DNA of 64,000 nt from Heloderma charlesbogerti (taxonomy: Eukaryota > Chordata > Lepidosauria > Squamata > Helodermatidae): contig JANEZZ010001392.1 in the NCBI GenBank assembly GCA_026122225.1, forward strand, positions 124,001 through 188,000, given 5' to 3'. Below, in pieces: positions 1 through 11,784 of this stretch; the stretch's first letter is position 1, and each line of letters begins with the position of its first letter. A program made the position numbers and the translations under genes. The notes below the pieces were generated by a model, which saw nothing but the letters and a program-made list of their open reading frames with translations, was not told where the DNA came from and did no database searches.

Positions 1-560
1 ACCCAATAGCCAAAACTCTCTAGGCAATTTACAAAGATTAAAAACAGTAAAAAAAAAATACAGTATACAAAGATTTAAAGCCATTTACATAAGAAACACA
101 CGAACAGACAATATACACAAGAGAACATATATCTAAAACAACTTCAAACAAGCAATCTCAAGCAAACAACCATAACCATAAGACAATCCAGGATCAATTA
201 AAACTTATCATATGCTGCCAAATGCCTGGGAGAAAGGCCTTAACCTGACGCCAAAAAGATAACAATGTTGGTGCCAGGCAGGCCTCATTGAGGAGATCAT
301 TCCATAATTGGGGGGCCACCACCGAGAAGGCCCTCTCCCTTGTTCCTGTCCTCTGAGCTTCCCTCAGAGTAGGCAGCTGGAGGAGGACCTTAGATGTTGA
401 GCGTAGTATATGGGTAGGTTCATGTCAGGAGAGGCGCTCCATCAGTTATTGCGTTCCCAAGCTGTGCAAAGCTTTATAGATTAAAACCAACATGTAGGAA
501 ACAACACAGAACTCGGGTATGCCCATGCACCCATAGTTCTGCCCTCTCTCCATCTTTTTG
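1..560 (-). repeat. LINE-like 3' fragment, L2-type, uncertain
   Basis: An A-rich left end is followed by text such as GAGAAGGCCCTCTCCCTTG. The same text recurs near 31690 and 51030, so it is dispersed. I read it as the minus strand of a LINE 3' region; the class is a guess. Confidence 0.35.
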
Positions 561-727
561 GTGGATGACTGCAGACATGATTCACTCTACATCCAGGGTC
601 TCAATCACACATTGGCTAGGACCAATGACTTAAGTGGTGGTGAGCGCCTCAGGGGTGATGGTAGCTGCATTCTGACTCCCCTTTGAAGGAGAGGGCATTA
701 GAGACAAATGGCATTTTTCCTACATAA

Positions 728-1092
728 TGGGAATCCAGAACCTCATGCCCACAGGCTAGATCTAGCCCTCCTGGGGTCCTAGTCTCTCTCTCTCTCTCTC
801 TGGCCCCAGAAAGCCATGCTCCCTTCCCCTGGCTTCACTCCCTTTCCCCCAAGTGCCAGTTATTTGGTGGTTTCCCAACTTTTGTATGGATTTTTCCCAT
901 TCTAAAAGGTTGGCATGCCTCTCCTAAAGCTTTGGTACAGCAGTAAGAGCTTTAAACTACAATATGCTGCTATTTTTGTTGTTTTGGCTCTGGCCTTTTT
1001 GCCTTTGGCCAAACCCATCACTGGAATGTGGCCCCTGAGAGCTTCTCCAACATGGAATTTGGCCCTCAGAATGAAAGAGGTTCAGCATCCTG
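728..1092 (-). mobile_element. Family A MITE (hAT-like) with target duplication
   Basis: Minus-strand copy of family A. The flanks CTACATAA (720-727) and CTATATAA (1093-1100) match at 7 of 8 bases. A (CT)n run sits inside at about 782-802. Short frames within it are not genes. Confidence 0.75.
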
Positions 1093-1454
1093 CTATATAA
1101 TACCTTTTATGCAAACAGTGATCTCAATTCTCTGAGTGCCGATCCTTATGTAGCCAGAACGGCACCACCTATGCACAAAAATGAGGTATCAGCAGGCTTA
1201 GCGGAAACTGCAAGGTTTGCAGAAGTACAAAAAAAATATTTAAGGGGGAAAAACATAAGGGTTCTGGGAGGTGGGGGGTAGACGACCCAGAACAGCCCAA
1301 TGAAGACAGAGCATGTCCAGTGGGCACGGAATACGGACTGACTCTTGTCGGAGGGAGATCAAAAACCAGGAGAAAGGTAAAAGGGAATGGAGTCTCTCAG
1401 AAGAGGACATGGCTGGCTCACTGGCTGGCTGGAATCCTAAACAACAGCACCCTG

Positions 1455-1820
1455 CACTGCAACATTTCCAGTCCCAGCTCCAGGTTTTTGAGGGTCCTTG
1501 GGCAGGACACCCTCAACGGGCCCCCTCCCTCAGTGAGTCTGCCTTCTCGTTGCCATTGTCACCAGCTTCTATTGCCCCTCATCCTCTTCCTCATCATCGC
1601 TCCCCCTTGCTGGCTTGCCAGGCAGACAGCCAGTGAGCAAGTCGGCCGTGGCATCTCCTGCTCCTCCTCCTCACCACCACTGTTGCCTGGGCCAGAGCAA
1701 GAGGCAGGTGAACAAGCAGGGATGCAATGCTGAAGAGGAGGAGCAACTCCAGGGAGCTCTTGCCAGCGGGCTTTCTCTGAGGTGTGGGCCCTCGGCAGGT
1801 GCTCAATAGCCTATCCTGAT
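1455..1820 (+). repeat. Family R dispersed repeat
   Basis: This is one of at least five copies of an unclassified unit of about 340 bp. It carries CCAGCTCCAGGTTTTTGAGG, then CCTCAGTGAGTCTGCCTTCT, then GGGCCAGAGCAAGAGGCAG. Frames are open on both strands because of composition, not coding. Confidence 0.7.
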
Positions 1821-2224
1821 GCCAGCCTTGAATATTTCATTTTCACTGATCTTATTTCTTTACAAAAGTAGAGGTGAAGGAAAACAGTCTGCACACTCGC
1901 ACCCGCTGCCCCCACAGCAGATCCCCAGGGATACGAGAGCTCACAGCTCAGCCCTCTCTGTCTGTTTTTTTGTCAAGAAGCTGCAGTTTCTCTCACACAC
2001 ACATACATGCACACAAAGAGAACTTTGATCAGCCCCTCAGTCAGGAGTGGGGCCATCTTCTCTAGCAGATAGTACGATGATCTGCTCTGAAGCATTAGAA
2101 TGATGATCTTCTGCATCTAGAAAACATCTCCTAGCAGCCCCCCTAAAGAGAACTTCCCCCTGAATGTACAAGATCTGTTATCAAGCAATCAGCCTGAAAG
2201 AAGGTATGGCCCAGCCAGTATCTG
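1821..2224. other. No gene recognised
   Basis: A/C-rich sequence with a short CA-rich stretch near 1990-2020. I see no gene and no repeat that I can name. Confidence 0.5.
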
Positions 2225-2242
2225 TAACATTACGTGGAACAC

Positions 2243-2366
2243 ACTTCCCCAAATGGCTGCTCTCCAGATGGTTTGGAACCACAACTCCCATCATCCCTAG
2301 GCAGCATGTCAATGATGGGCATTGTTGTACAACCCATCTAGAGGGTGTCAGGTTGGGGAAGGCTGG
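2243..2366. mobile_element. Family B MITE
   Basis: Inverted ends CTTCCCCAAATGG and GTTGGGGAAGGCTG surround the ACAACTCCCATCATCCCTAG core. It is diverged, and no clear target duplication remains. Confidence 0.6.
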
Positions 2367-2464
2367 TGGAGAGAGAATCTGTGAAGGACGCCAAACCACC
2401 CTGAAATTCTTGCTAAGGCGCCTTGATGCACAGAACCAGGGCCAGAGACAAGGGTAGGCATGAC

Positions 2465-2810
2465 TGGGCATCTGCTAAGGGCCCACTACCAGCAGGGGCC
2501 CAGTGACAACAGCCCCCTGGACTTTCTTTTCCTCTTCATTGCAACCTGCTTGTTCACCTGCCTCTCGCTCTGGCCCAGGCAACAATGGTGGTGAGAAGGA
2601 GGAGTAGCAGATGCCACGGCCAACTTGCTCACTGGCTCTCTGCCTGTCAAGCAAGCAAGTGGGAGCAAGGATGAGAAATAAGATGAGGAAAGCAACAGCA
2701 CCTGCTGACAATGGCGGTGAGAAGGCAGACTCACTGAGGGAGGGGGCCCATTGCAGGTGTCTTGTCCAAGGGCCCTCCAAAACCTGGAGCCAGCACTGCA
2801 CAGAACAAGA
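2465..2810 (-). repeat. Family R dispersed repeat
   Basis: A reverse-orientation copy of the unit at 1455, including the same AGTGAGTCTGCCTTCTCACC and GGCCAGAGCGAGAGGCAGG segments. A minus-strand open frame of 146 codons runs through it and is not thought to be real. Confidence 0.7.
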
Positions 2811-2877
2811 TGCACAGCTAAAGAAACAGTAACCACTGCCCATGGGTGCCAGTGGCAAATGTTTCCAGTGAAAGTGA

Positions 2878-2965
2878 CATAAGAAGAGCCGTGCTGGATC
2901 AGACTGAGGGTCCACCTAGTCCAGCATTCTGTTCATACAGTGGCCAGCCAGCTGTCTTTGCCTCT
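2878..2965 (-). repeat. CR1-like LINE 3' fragment
   Basis: AAGAAGAGCCGTGCTGGATC followed by CCTAGTCCAGCATTCTG, the plus-strand reading of a common sauropsid CR1-related 3' segment. Confidence 0.5.
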
Positions 2966-3338
2966 AAAGATTGCTCACTCATGCGTAAAGCTCTCTCCCC
3001 TGTCATACATTTCAAAATGGTGCTGCTTTCCTCTCCACTGGCACTGGGCAGCAGTGTGGTGCAGAACCGACTTCACATCTCCAAGAAACCTTTTGATCTT
3101 GAAGCAAACCATTTCTCTTTTGACACATTCTTTCTTGCAGTACACTGCAGTGGGTCCTTGAAATGAAGGCTGATTGGCACCTCTCTCTTTCAAGACACAG
3201 ATGTGTGTGCGGTGGGAGGGGGATGCGAAAACCACACAAGGTGTTTTGGCCACATGCGTTCGTTTCCAGCGTTAACCTGTTCTGGGGCCAAGAAGCAGTA
3301 GTGAAAAAACCAGAGTTGAGGTGGGGAGGGGTTTTAGC

Positions 3339-5500
3339 TAGTGCTGTGCCACAAATTTCTCCCACAATTTTTTCAAGCATTCTCATTCAATGTGATAGAA
3401 AAGAATGGCTTTTGAAAAGAAATTCAAAGGAGAGGACAATTTGGGAGAAATTCTCATGGGTTGGGTTCAGGTTGCTTGTGCTTACCTTACTGAAGCAGTG
3501 GCCAAGGGGTTTGCGTGGCTGTCCTGTCTTTCATTGTACAATCATCTCTCCAGCAGCTTCCTGCACTTCAAGTAATTCTATATGGTGGCTGCCTTCTTTG
3601 TCTTCCCCCACAATGCCTTGGAATGACACTAGGTATGGGACATTGTACAATCATATCTCAGGCAGCCTGTAGCCTCCTTAGTTTCCGGCATGTCATTTAA
3701 AGCCCAGGGAAAAAACATCATGACATAATTCCTCCCATAGGGCTTGTTCAGATCAGGAAGTGCAGCCAGCCTGGGAGACTGCAGAGCAATGAAGAGATAG
3801 GCAATAGAAAGAAAATAGAATCGTAGAATAATAGGGTTGGAAAGGGCCTACAAGGCCATCGAGTCCAACCCTCTGCTCAATGCAGGAATCCAAGTCAGAG
3901 CATCCCTGACAGATGGCTGTCCAGCTTTGTCTTGAATGCCTCCAGTGTGGGAGAGCCCACCACCTCCCTAGGTCATTAGTTCCATTGTCGCATTGCTCTT
4001 ACAGTCAGGAGGTTTTTCCTGATGTCCAGCTGGAATCTGGCTTCCTGTCATTTGAGCCCATTATTCCGTGTCCTGCACTCCGGGATGATCAAGAAGAGAT
4101 CTTGGCCTTCCTCTCTGTGACAACCTTTCAAGTCCTTGAAGAGCGCTATCATATCTCCCCTCAGTCTTCTCTTCTCAAGGCTAAACATGCCCAGTTCGTT
4201 CAGTCTCTCTTCAAAGGGCTTTGTTTCCAGTCCCCTGATCATCTTTGTTGCCCTCCTCTGAACCCTCTCCAGTTTGTCTGCATCCTTCTTAAAGTGTGGT
4301 GGTGCCCAGAACTGGACACAGTATTCCAGGTGAGGCCTAACCAGTGCTGAGTAGAGGGGAACTAGTACTTCCCGGGATTTGGAAACGATGCTTCTATGAA
4401 TGCAGCCCAAAATAGCATTTGCCTTTTTTGCAGCCACATCACATAGTTGGCTCATATTCAGCTTGTGATCAACAACAATTCCAAGATCCTTCTCGCTTGT
4501 AGTGTTGTTGAGCCATGTATCCCCCATCTGGTAACTGTGCATTTGGTTTCTTTTTCCTAGGTGCAGAACTTGGCATTTATCCCTATTAAATGTCATTCTG
4601 TTGTTTTCTGCCCAGCGCTCCAGTCTATCCAGATCACTTTGAATTTTGTTTCTGTGTTCCAAAGTATTAGCTATCCCACCCAATTTTGTGTCAACTGCAA
4701 ATCTGATCAGCATTCCCTGCACCTCCTCCTCCAAGTCATTAATAACAATGTTGAAGAGCACTGGGCCCAGGACTGAGCCCTGCGGGACCCCACTCTTTAC
4801 CTCTCCCCAGTTTGAGAAGATCCCATTGATAAGCACTGTTTGAGTCTGATTCTGTAGCCAACTGTGGCTCCACCTGATCGTTGTTTCATCTAGCCCACTT
4901 TGAGCTAGTTTGCTCCTCAGGATATCATGGGGCACTTTGTCAAAAGCTTTCCTGAAGTCGAGATATATTATGTCCACAGCATTCCCACAGTCCATAAGGG
5001 ATGTTACCTGATCAAAAAATGAGATCAGATTCGTCTGGCAGGATTTGTTCTTGTCAAATCCATGTTGGCTTTGAGTAATCACTGCATTGTTTTCAAGGTG
5101 CTTGAAAACAAATACACACAGAACACCCTCCCCTGCCTCACAGTGGTTAGGTAAGCTCAAAAACACGACACAAATAAATTCCAGAACACCCTGAGAATGA
5201 GGTGGAACAATGGAAACCTCTTCCATGAAGGAAGAAAAATTTTAGGGAATTGGAGAACAGATTTTGGCACAGCACTAGCTCCACCTCTTCCCTGGAGCTA
5301 CATATAACATTGCCCCACTCACACCTGCATTGTGGTGGGTGCAAAATGGGGGTCAGCCTACCAGAACAGTTGATGCTGTTGCCGTTTGCAGTGGCAGCAC
5401 TCACAAAAACCCAAAACCCTTATGAAAAAAGAAAGAAGCTGTGCTACAACCCCTGCCAATGGGGAGTCCTACCTGTGAGAAAGTGTGGGAGAGTTTCTTA
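3339..5500 (+). mobile_element. Family D hAT-like DNA element interrupted by a CR1
   Basis: The left part (3339-3805) starts TAGTGCTGTGCCACAAATTT and matches 15925-16262. The right part (about 5130-5500) matches 17040-17340. The middle is a CR1 LINE. The right terminus is lost. No transposase frame was found, so it is non-autonomous or decayed. Confidence 0.65.
3812..5125 (-). mobile_element. CR1 LINE, 5'-truncated, with degraded reverse transcriptase
   Basis: A minus-strand frame carries the reverse transcriptase palm: KAFDKVPHD, SGVPQGSVLGPVLFN, the active site as FAVDTK where CR1 has FADDTK, and ATKMIRGLE in the C-terminal part. The active-site change makes it inactive. The 3' end has the CR1-typical ATTCTACGATTCTA repeat at about 3812-3830. 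The reading frame at 4048-5226 extends past the element at its 5' side into family D sequence. The endonuclease half is absent. Confidence 0.85.
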
Positions 5501-5504
5501 GTAG

Positions 5505-5610
5505 TAGAGTTCAGCCTTTGGATACACAAGGTCCCAGGTTCAATCCCTGACATCTCCAGTTAAAAAAGGATCAGGTAGGAAGTAGATGATGGGAAAGACC
5601 TGTCTCTCCA
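5505..5610 (+). repeat. SINE-2 fragment
   Basis: AAGGTCCCAGGTTCAATCCC is the B-box part of a tRNA-headed SINE. It is 5' and 3' truncated. Confidence 0.5.
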
Positions 5611-6380
5611 TTTTTTTCTACCCAAGGGAGTTAATCCGTTGTAATTACTTCTGGTTTCATCGCAGAATAGAGATCCAAGCACTACACCAAGAGCATTTCC
5701 TTTCCTGCTTTTCATAACCTCTAGGTGGCACTGTGGTATAGCAGAACAGTGCAACTGCACAAGTGGAAAAAGTGTTTTCTTTCACTTTTCACAAAGAACG
5801 TATTTTCCCTGCTCTAAAAAAAACGCACAGAAAGTGCTCTTTAAAAACAGAAGCAAAACTGGAGGGTGACGATGTGGTCTAAAGAACCTGTAAACAACCA
5901 TGAGTATAAAATGATGAGCACACAATAAATGCCTCAAGTAGAAAAAGTTTCCATGCGATAATAGGGAGTGACTGACAGTCAGAATTAGCAATGGACAAAT
6001 CTGTCAATTTCAGCTTGTCTCCATTTCTCATTTTTTTCAATCTCAACTTTGGCTCATGTCCAACTTCGAGGGGAAAAAATTAAACTTTTTTTTAAGTTTG
6101 CATGAAAATTCATACCCATTTTCATGCACATTTTTCCTAATCTGTGTATTTTTGTATCCAATTGTGACTAATATGGATATGTTTGCAAGCAGTTTTTCTA
6201 ACATGATGCATTCTGAAACATTTATTTCACAAATATGCACATTTTCATGTGCACTTTTCCCATAACATAGGCAGTTTTGTACGCATTTCTTAATCGGAGA
6301 ACCCTTTTGCAAAATGCTGAGAAGTGCACATTACAAAGGATAGCTGAATTTTGGTTCATGTGTTGCTTCAAAAGTGTGCA
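5611..6380. other. No gene recognised, A/T-rich
   Basis: The strands show only short frames. A stretch rich in CATGAAAATTCAT-like words (6050-6330) may be an old DNA transposon, but I cannot name it. Confidence 0.4.
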
Positions 6381-6419
6381 ATTAGTTAAGGTCACATTAA
6401 AATGCAAACCAAACACATT

Positions 6420-6800
6420 TCACCTCTATCCCTAGTCAGAATAGACAATGCTGGACTAGATGAACTAAGAGTCTGGCTTGGTATAAAGCAGCTTCTTAGA
6501 GTATCAGCTAGAAGCCTGAAGCTGGTTAAGAACATAAGAAGAGCCCTGATGGATCAGAGCAAAAGTCCATCTAGTCCAGCATCCTGTCTCCCACAGTGAC
6601 TAGGCAGATGCCTGCAGGAAGTCCACAAGCAGATCATGAGTGCATTAGCATCACCCTCCTGCACGTGTTCCAAAAAAACTGGTATTGAGAGGAATGCTAT
6701 CCCTGATGCTGGAGGTAACATACAGCCATCACGACTAGTAGCCGTTGATAGCCTGGTTAGTTGAAATCAATGGGAATCCTCCTTCCCTTCATTGCCTCAG
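6420..6800. repeat. SINE-2 tail and CR1-like 3' fragment
   Basis: 6420-6510 resembles the SINE-2 tail (GACTAGATGAACTAAGAGTC, then GGTATAAAGCAGCTTCTTA). 6528-6800 is the CR1-like segment AAGAGCCCTGATGGATCAGA. Confidence 0.5.
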
Positions 6801-7313
6801 GTCAGGGGCTGGCATCATGGTGCACTTGCTGAGGTCCATGCCCCTGCAGCAGGGCCACTGCTGAATCCCATATAAAGTTTTAATCTCGGCCAAATTGACA
6901 ACTTCCCCTACCCTCAAAAAAACTGGACTGCAAACACCCTGACAACTTCGTTTCTGTGCCCTCATGCCAGATCAGCCAATCAGCATTAGCAGCTTTGCTG
7001 CTGCTACCACCACAAACATGATGCAATATATTACCAGTTGGACCTGCCACCAAATGTTGCAGCATACTGTGCTCCTATTCATGGCTTGCTGGCTGGAACC
7101 TTGTCCTCTTCCAGGAAACTCCATTCCATCCCCTCCCTCCAACTCTCAGGGACCATTACATGGCCACTGGTGATGCACACACAATTGTCACTGTGCCCTA
7201 AGATGTTTCTTTTTCTAAAGAATTTTTGTACATCCCCCTTTATGTGTGGATGATGCAGTTTTGGCTACTTGCGGACCAGCACTCAGAGAAATTAGATTGC
7301 TATTAGTATATAT

Positions 7314-7638
7314 CAGGGGTGCAGAACCTCATTTAGCCTGAGGGCCAAATTCCATAGAAGCTCTCGAAGGCCGCATTCCAGTGGTGGACTGAGCCAATGG
7401 CAAAAGGAGCAGATCCAAAAATACCAGCATATTTTAGCTTAAAGATCTTACTGCGGGTAACTAAGCTTTAGGAGAGGCATTTCAACCTTTTCAAATGAGG
7501 AAAAAACATGAAGAAATTCCAGGAAACCACCAAATAATCTATAGTTGGGGAAAGGAGGGTGGGGCCAGGTGAAGGGGGCCAGCTTGGGACCCAAAGAGAG
7601 CCAGATTTAGCCCCTGGGCCTGAGGCTCTCCACCCCTG
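7314..7638 (+). mobile_element. Family A MITE, complete, with perfect 8-bp target duplication
   Basis: Ends CAGGGGTGCAGAACCTC and GAGGCTCTCCACCCCTG. GTATATAT flanks it at 7306-7313 and 7639-7646. An 8-bp duplication with CAG...CTG-type ends is hAT-like. This copy sets the family limits. Confidence 0.9.
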
Positions 7639-8117
7639 GTATATATGACTCAATAGGCATTGAAAATCCCATTTTGTTCTTTCAGTAACACCCCTGCCAA
7701 ACTACCGGTTTATGCATAGAGGTATATAAAGACGTCCCCAGCAGTGAACACACTGCTTCCTCCCAATCATGTGACTTAGCAATTAGTTTAACCACCTGTA
7801 AAAGCAGCATCACCGGTCATATAAATTCCAGCAGTGGAAGGAGGAGGTGGGGGCAAAAGTTTTATATATGTGTGTGTGCGTGTATATATATAGTTTTCCT
7901 TTGTGTAAAAATAGCCAGTCTAATGAAGAAATGCCTTGTCAAAGATTTATTTACTGTGCTTTTTAAATTACTTTTTCAATTATGTAATTGACAAAGCAGT
8001 TTTCAACCTTTAAAAAGAAAAAAGGGTACAATCCATTAAAACAATGCAACCAATGAAACAGATCAACAACAGCCGGATCAATCCTCAATACCTGTTTATA
8101 AACAGGAGCCTCAGTGA

Positions 8118-8451
8118 CTGGGTTCACACAACACAATAACCCACACTCAAGGGTTGGGTATGAGTTGAGTGCAGGTTGTTGTTGAACCATGGACTGTTGT
8201 TGAAACATGGGTTATCGTGTTGTCTCAACCCAGCTGCAGTAACAAACTATGGTTTGTTAACCACGAATAATCCAGAGTTCACAGACCAACAACAAACCAT
8301 GGGTTCTCTTCATGAGTTGTTTGTGGTTAACAAACCATGGTTTGTTAGAGCGGCTGGGTTCAGACAACACGATAAACCACAGTTTAACAACAATCCACAC
8401 TCAACCCATACTCAACCTTTCAGTGTGGGTTATTGTGTTGTCTGAACCCAG
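8118..8451. mobile_element. Palindromic MITE with arms of about 75 bp
   Basis: The left arm CTGGGTTCACACAACACAAT is matched inverted by ATTGTGTTGTCTGAACCCAG at the right end. The arms continue for about 75 bp. The interior holds further inverted pairs built on AAACCATGG and GGTTAACAAACC. No frame for a transposase. Confidence 0.8.
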
Positions 8452-8769
8452 CCATTATCAAAGACCTAGCAGAACAAAAAAAAAATGTTTTTAATTGACC
8501 TCTGAAGAGAGCTGCATTCTGGAGCAAAACAAACCTCCTCAACAGCAGAACGAGCAGCAGGCAAACAGATCTTCCTCACTATGGGTGAAATATGCTGAAT
8601 CTCCATTTAAATTATAGCAGCTATTTCTAAATTTGCATTTATGCATATACATTAGCATAGGCAATTTTATGCAAATCTGTGCCTCCCCCCGCCCCTTTTT
8701 GGGGTGATTCATTTTTGGTGATGCCTCAGTGACCACTCTATCCTTAGTGGATACTCATCTTACAGCCAC

Positions 8770-9470
8770 AAAATGTGGTACCCTGAGCAGGGTGTCACTA
8801 GCAGATCTTGAAGTAGGTAGGGCAGGCAGGGGATGTCCTATGGGAAAAGACATTTCCAAAATACTTCAGGCTTAGACTGTTAGGGCCTTTTAAAGGACAG
8901 AAAGAGCACCTTGAATTGTGCTCCAAAACATCCTGGCAGCCAGTGAAGTTATAAGAGTGGTGGAATGTGTGTCCCGTCAACCTATGCCAGCCAAACAGTA
9001 GGCAGAATTTTGTCCTATCTGAAGTTTCTGGGCAGTCATTACGGGCATCCCCAGACGACGTACATTACAGTAGTCTAATCTGGAAGTCACAAAGGCATGA
9101 ATGATGGTGAATCAGTCTTTGCATTCTGGATAAGTCTCTGTATTCAACAGAAGCTAGGAACAGGCCGTTGTGGCTGGCTGTTACTGCTGCTATCTAGGGC
9201 TCTAGAAGCAAACCTGAGAGTCCAAGGTGTTAAAGAATTCCCTGCCAAGGGTCACAGCTGTAATTGGTTAGCAACCTGTGTGAACAACTCAAGCTGTGAG
9301 CCTGCTGCTTCTGGGGCAGTGCAAGCATTTCCCCAGCCATCGGGTCAATTGAGTCCCCATCCTCACAACCTCTGTCTTATCTGGATTGAGCTAAAGTTTC
9401 TTTGGGCTGTTACTGAGTCCCGGCAGCTATTCAAGGACATCACCTGGGTATGATAAACAGGGGAATCAGA
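8770..9470 (-). repeat. LINE-like fragment, class uncertain
   Basis: Text such as GCACCTTGAATTGTGCTCC and ACATTACAGTAGTCTAATCTGG belongs to a common reptile LINE 3' region, read in reverse. Only the general type is claimed. Confidence 0.35.
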
Positions 9471-9730
9471 GCTGGGTGTCATCAGCATTTCACCCAAGGG
9501 AGGCAACAGGAGTAGGCATCATCAGGCATCTGCCAAGGCCCTACCCTTGGCAAGCGGGCATATCTGCTGCTGCTTCTCTTCCTGCTTGCTCTGGCTGGCT
9601 GCTCATTCACCTGCCCCCTCTAAGCGGCAGCGTAGTGGTACATTTTGAACTGCAGGCGCTCATCATGACAGTCCTCATAGCCATACCTCCAGGGAGAATC
9701 CAAAAATCCAGGCAGCTGGCATTGATGCAT

Positions 9731-11292
9731 GGCCCATCTACACCGGGCTTTTACTCCGGGGCGGGGGTGAGGTGAGGTCCCTCATGATAGATGACGCAGC
9801 TACAACTTCGCAGCCATCCGTGGTTTTCGACCAGAAAAAGCGGAGTTCCAAGGAGTCGTTTTAGGGTTTGCTGCGGGTTCCCCCGCGGTTGCGGGCCATC
9901 TGTTCCTTCCCTGAACTGACTTTGCATCTTACAGTGGGTGTGTTGTAGGCGTGCGCAGTGCCTGCGTCACTCTGTGACGCCCCTTTGCTCCCCCATCCCT
10001 TCACAGCTGCGCAGTTACAGAGGCACAGAGAAGCGTTTTCATTTATTTAATCACACTTTCGCACATTTTTGCAGCTTCCTATCTTCGCAACGGTTGCTTT
10101 TGGACTCAGTGCTAGGGATGTACGAAAGTCACTTACCTTTTCGACAAGGTGATTTGCGGTGGGGGGGAGGCGCTCCGCACCACCCCCCAAAATCCTAATC
10201 CAGCCGGCTCCGAGATTCCACAGAGCCGCCAGCCGGGGCCGCCCACAGCTAGACATCCGGCCACTGGGCAGCCTTCCGGGGGAAAAAAAAAACGCGTATG
10301 CAAATGGTGGCAGCTACGGCGGCTGCCATTTGTGTTCCCTTTTTTTCGCTGTTTTAGCCTACGTAAATATTTACGTAAGCTATTACAGCGAAAAAAGGGG
10401 AATGCAAATAGTGCTCACTACACTATTTGCGTTCCCCTTTTTTTCGCTGTAATAGCTTACGTAAATATTTCCATAGGCTAAAACAGCGAAAAAAAGGGAA
10501 CACAAATGGCAGCCGCCGTAGCCGCTGCTATTTGCGTACACAGGTGTTTTTTTAAAAGCTTGCCGTGATAGGCTACGTAGGTATTTAATTTACTTACGTA
10601 GCCTATCACGGCAGCCTGGCCAGACGGAATGGCGACTGCTATGGCAGCTGCCATTTGAGTCCACAGTGGCCAGCCGAGAGACCAGCTGCCGCCGCCGCTG
10701 CTGGAGCCACCACCGCAGGAACATCTGCCCCAGGTAAGCTTCATCCCAGGGGGGATTCCACGGGGGGGGAGGCCGTTCCACCACGGGTTTCGGGGGGCTG
10801 AATGCCAATGCATTCAGCCTCACTGAAATCCGTGGTGGAATTCTCCGCCATCCCTACTCAGTGCCCAAGGGCTGGGGAGGGTCTTGGGGGAGGCACAACA
10901 TCACTCCGGGCACCATTTTGGAGCGATGGCTGGGCACATAGCGCTCACGCTTGTGAGTGCGAACCATCGCGAGAGTCTCTGGCTGGGGAACTGACAAACT
11001 GATGCTGCGGAAATAAAGGAGCACAAAACACTCAATTTTTACCTAAAACAGGATCAGAAAGACACAGCAGGGCCCCTCAGATATAAAACAGCCACTGAAG
11101 TGTCGAACCCCCACACTCACGGAACTGCACAGCTGCACATTTCAGTATAATGGCAAAAAAAGGGGCCCAGCGAGTCTCTTAGGGAAGGGCACAGGACATT
11201 ACGAGTGTACCGCAGGGCATGCTGACTCGAAGCCGCATTGCTGTGCAGTTGCGATGGGGTGGCGGGTCAAAACGGTGCCATATAGATGGGCC
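9731..11292 (+). mobile_element. Family Y element, itself interrupted
   Basis: Terminal inverted repeats GGCCCATCTA and TAGATGGGCC. The part outside the inner insertion is about 820 bp. Target duplication not resolved. The MITE at 42857 has similar ends. Confidence 0.5.
10113..10856 (+). mobile_element. Family C palindromic hAT-like element, complete
   Basis: Ends TAGGGATGTACG and CGCCATCCCTA, flanked by a perfect CTCAGTGC duplication (10105-10112, 10857-10864). The interior is a stack of palindromes: CGTAAATATTTACG centres, AAGGGGAATGCAAATAG pairs, and a second hairpin around CGTGATAGGCTACGTA. It is CpG-rich with no transposase. Confidence 0.9.
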
Positions 11293-11784
11293 CCTGGTCA
11301 GCAAACCCATTCTAGCAGTTTTCATCCCCAGCAGGAGCAGGTCTTTTGTAGCGCCAATGCGTCTTAATTGCCCATTTGAGAGCAAGGCACCCCAGAAGAT
11401 TTGCATTGCAACAAGGAACGATATGTTGTTGCTGGGGAAATTCATTCCCCTTCTGCCCCAGTTTATGGTAAGGACTATAGCTAACCTCAGAGGGAACAGG
11501 GAAGCCTGAGTGGATGGCAGAAGATGTCATTGTCCCTGCTCATCAAAAAGTCCTGGCGCTTCAACCCTGTGCGCCCTGCCTCCACTACACCACTGGCAAA
11601 GAGGCCTTATTTACAGGAAAAGGCAAAGCGATTCAGAGTTAACTCTGGAGTTCAGTATCCTGAGAAGAGACCTGTTCACTGTCTGCCAGACAAATAGATG
11701 AGGTCAAATGCTCCATTGCAAGCTAATCAGCGACTATGACTTGCATTCAGATTAAACAAGGTATCTCCTGCCAAGGGTCACAGC

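Larger units (their letters stand above)
9628..11595 (+). mobile_element. Family X element, split by a later insertion
   Basis: 9628-9730 and about 11293-11595 together match the intact family X copy at 23677-24071. The gap holds a family Y element. The left flank is a piece of family R in reverse (about 9500-9625). Confidence 0.6.

Noticed and set aside
2475..2915. A 146-codon minus-strand ORF
   Set aside because: It lies in a family R repeat; other copies have different stops and the opposite strand is open as well.
4048..5226. A 392-codon ORF as a host gene
   Set aside because: It is CR1 reverse transcriptase with a changed active site; its N-terminal part reads through into another transposon.
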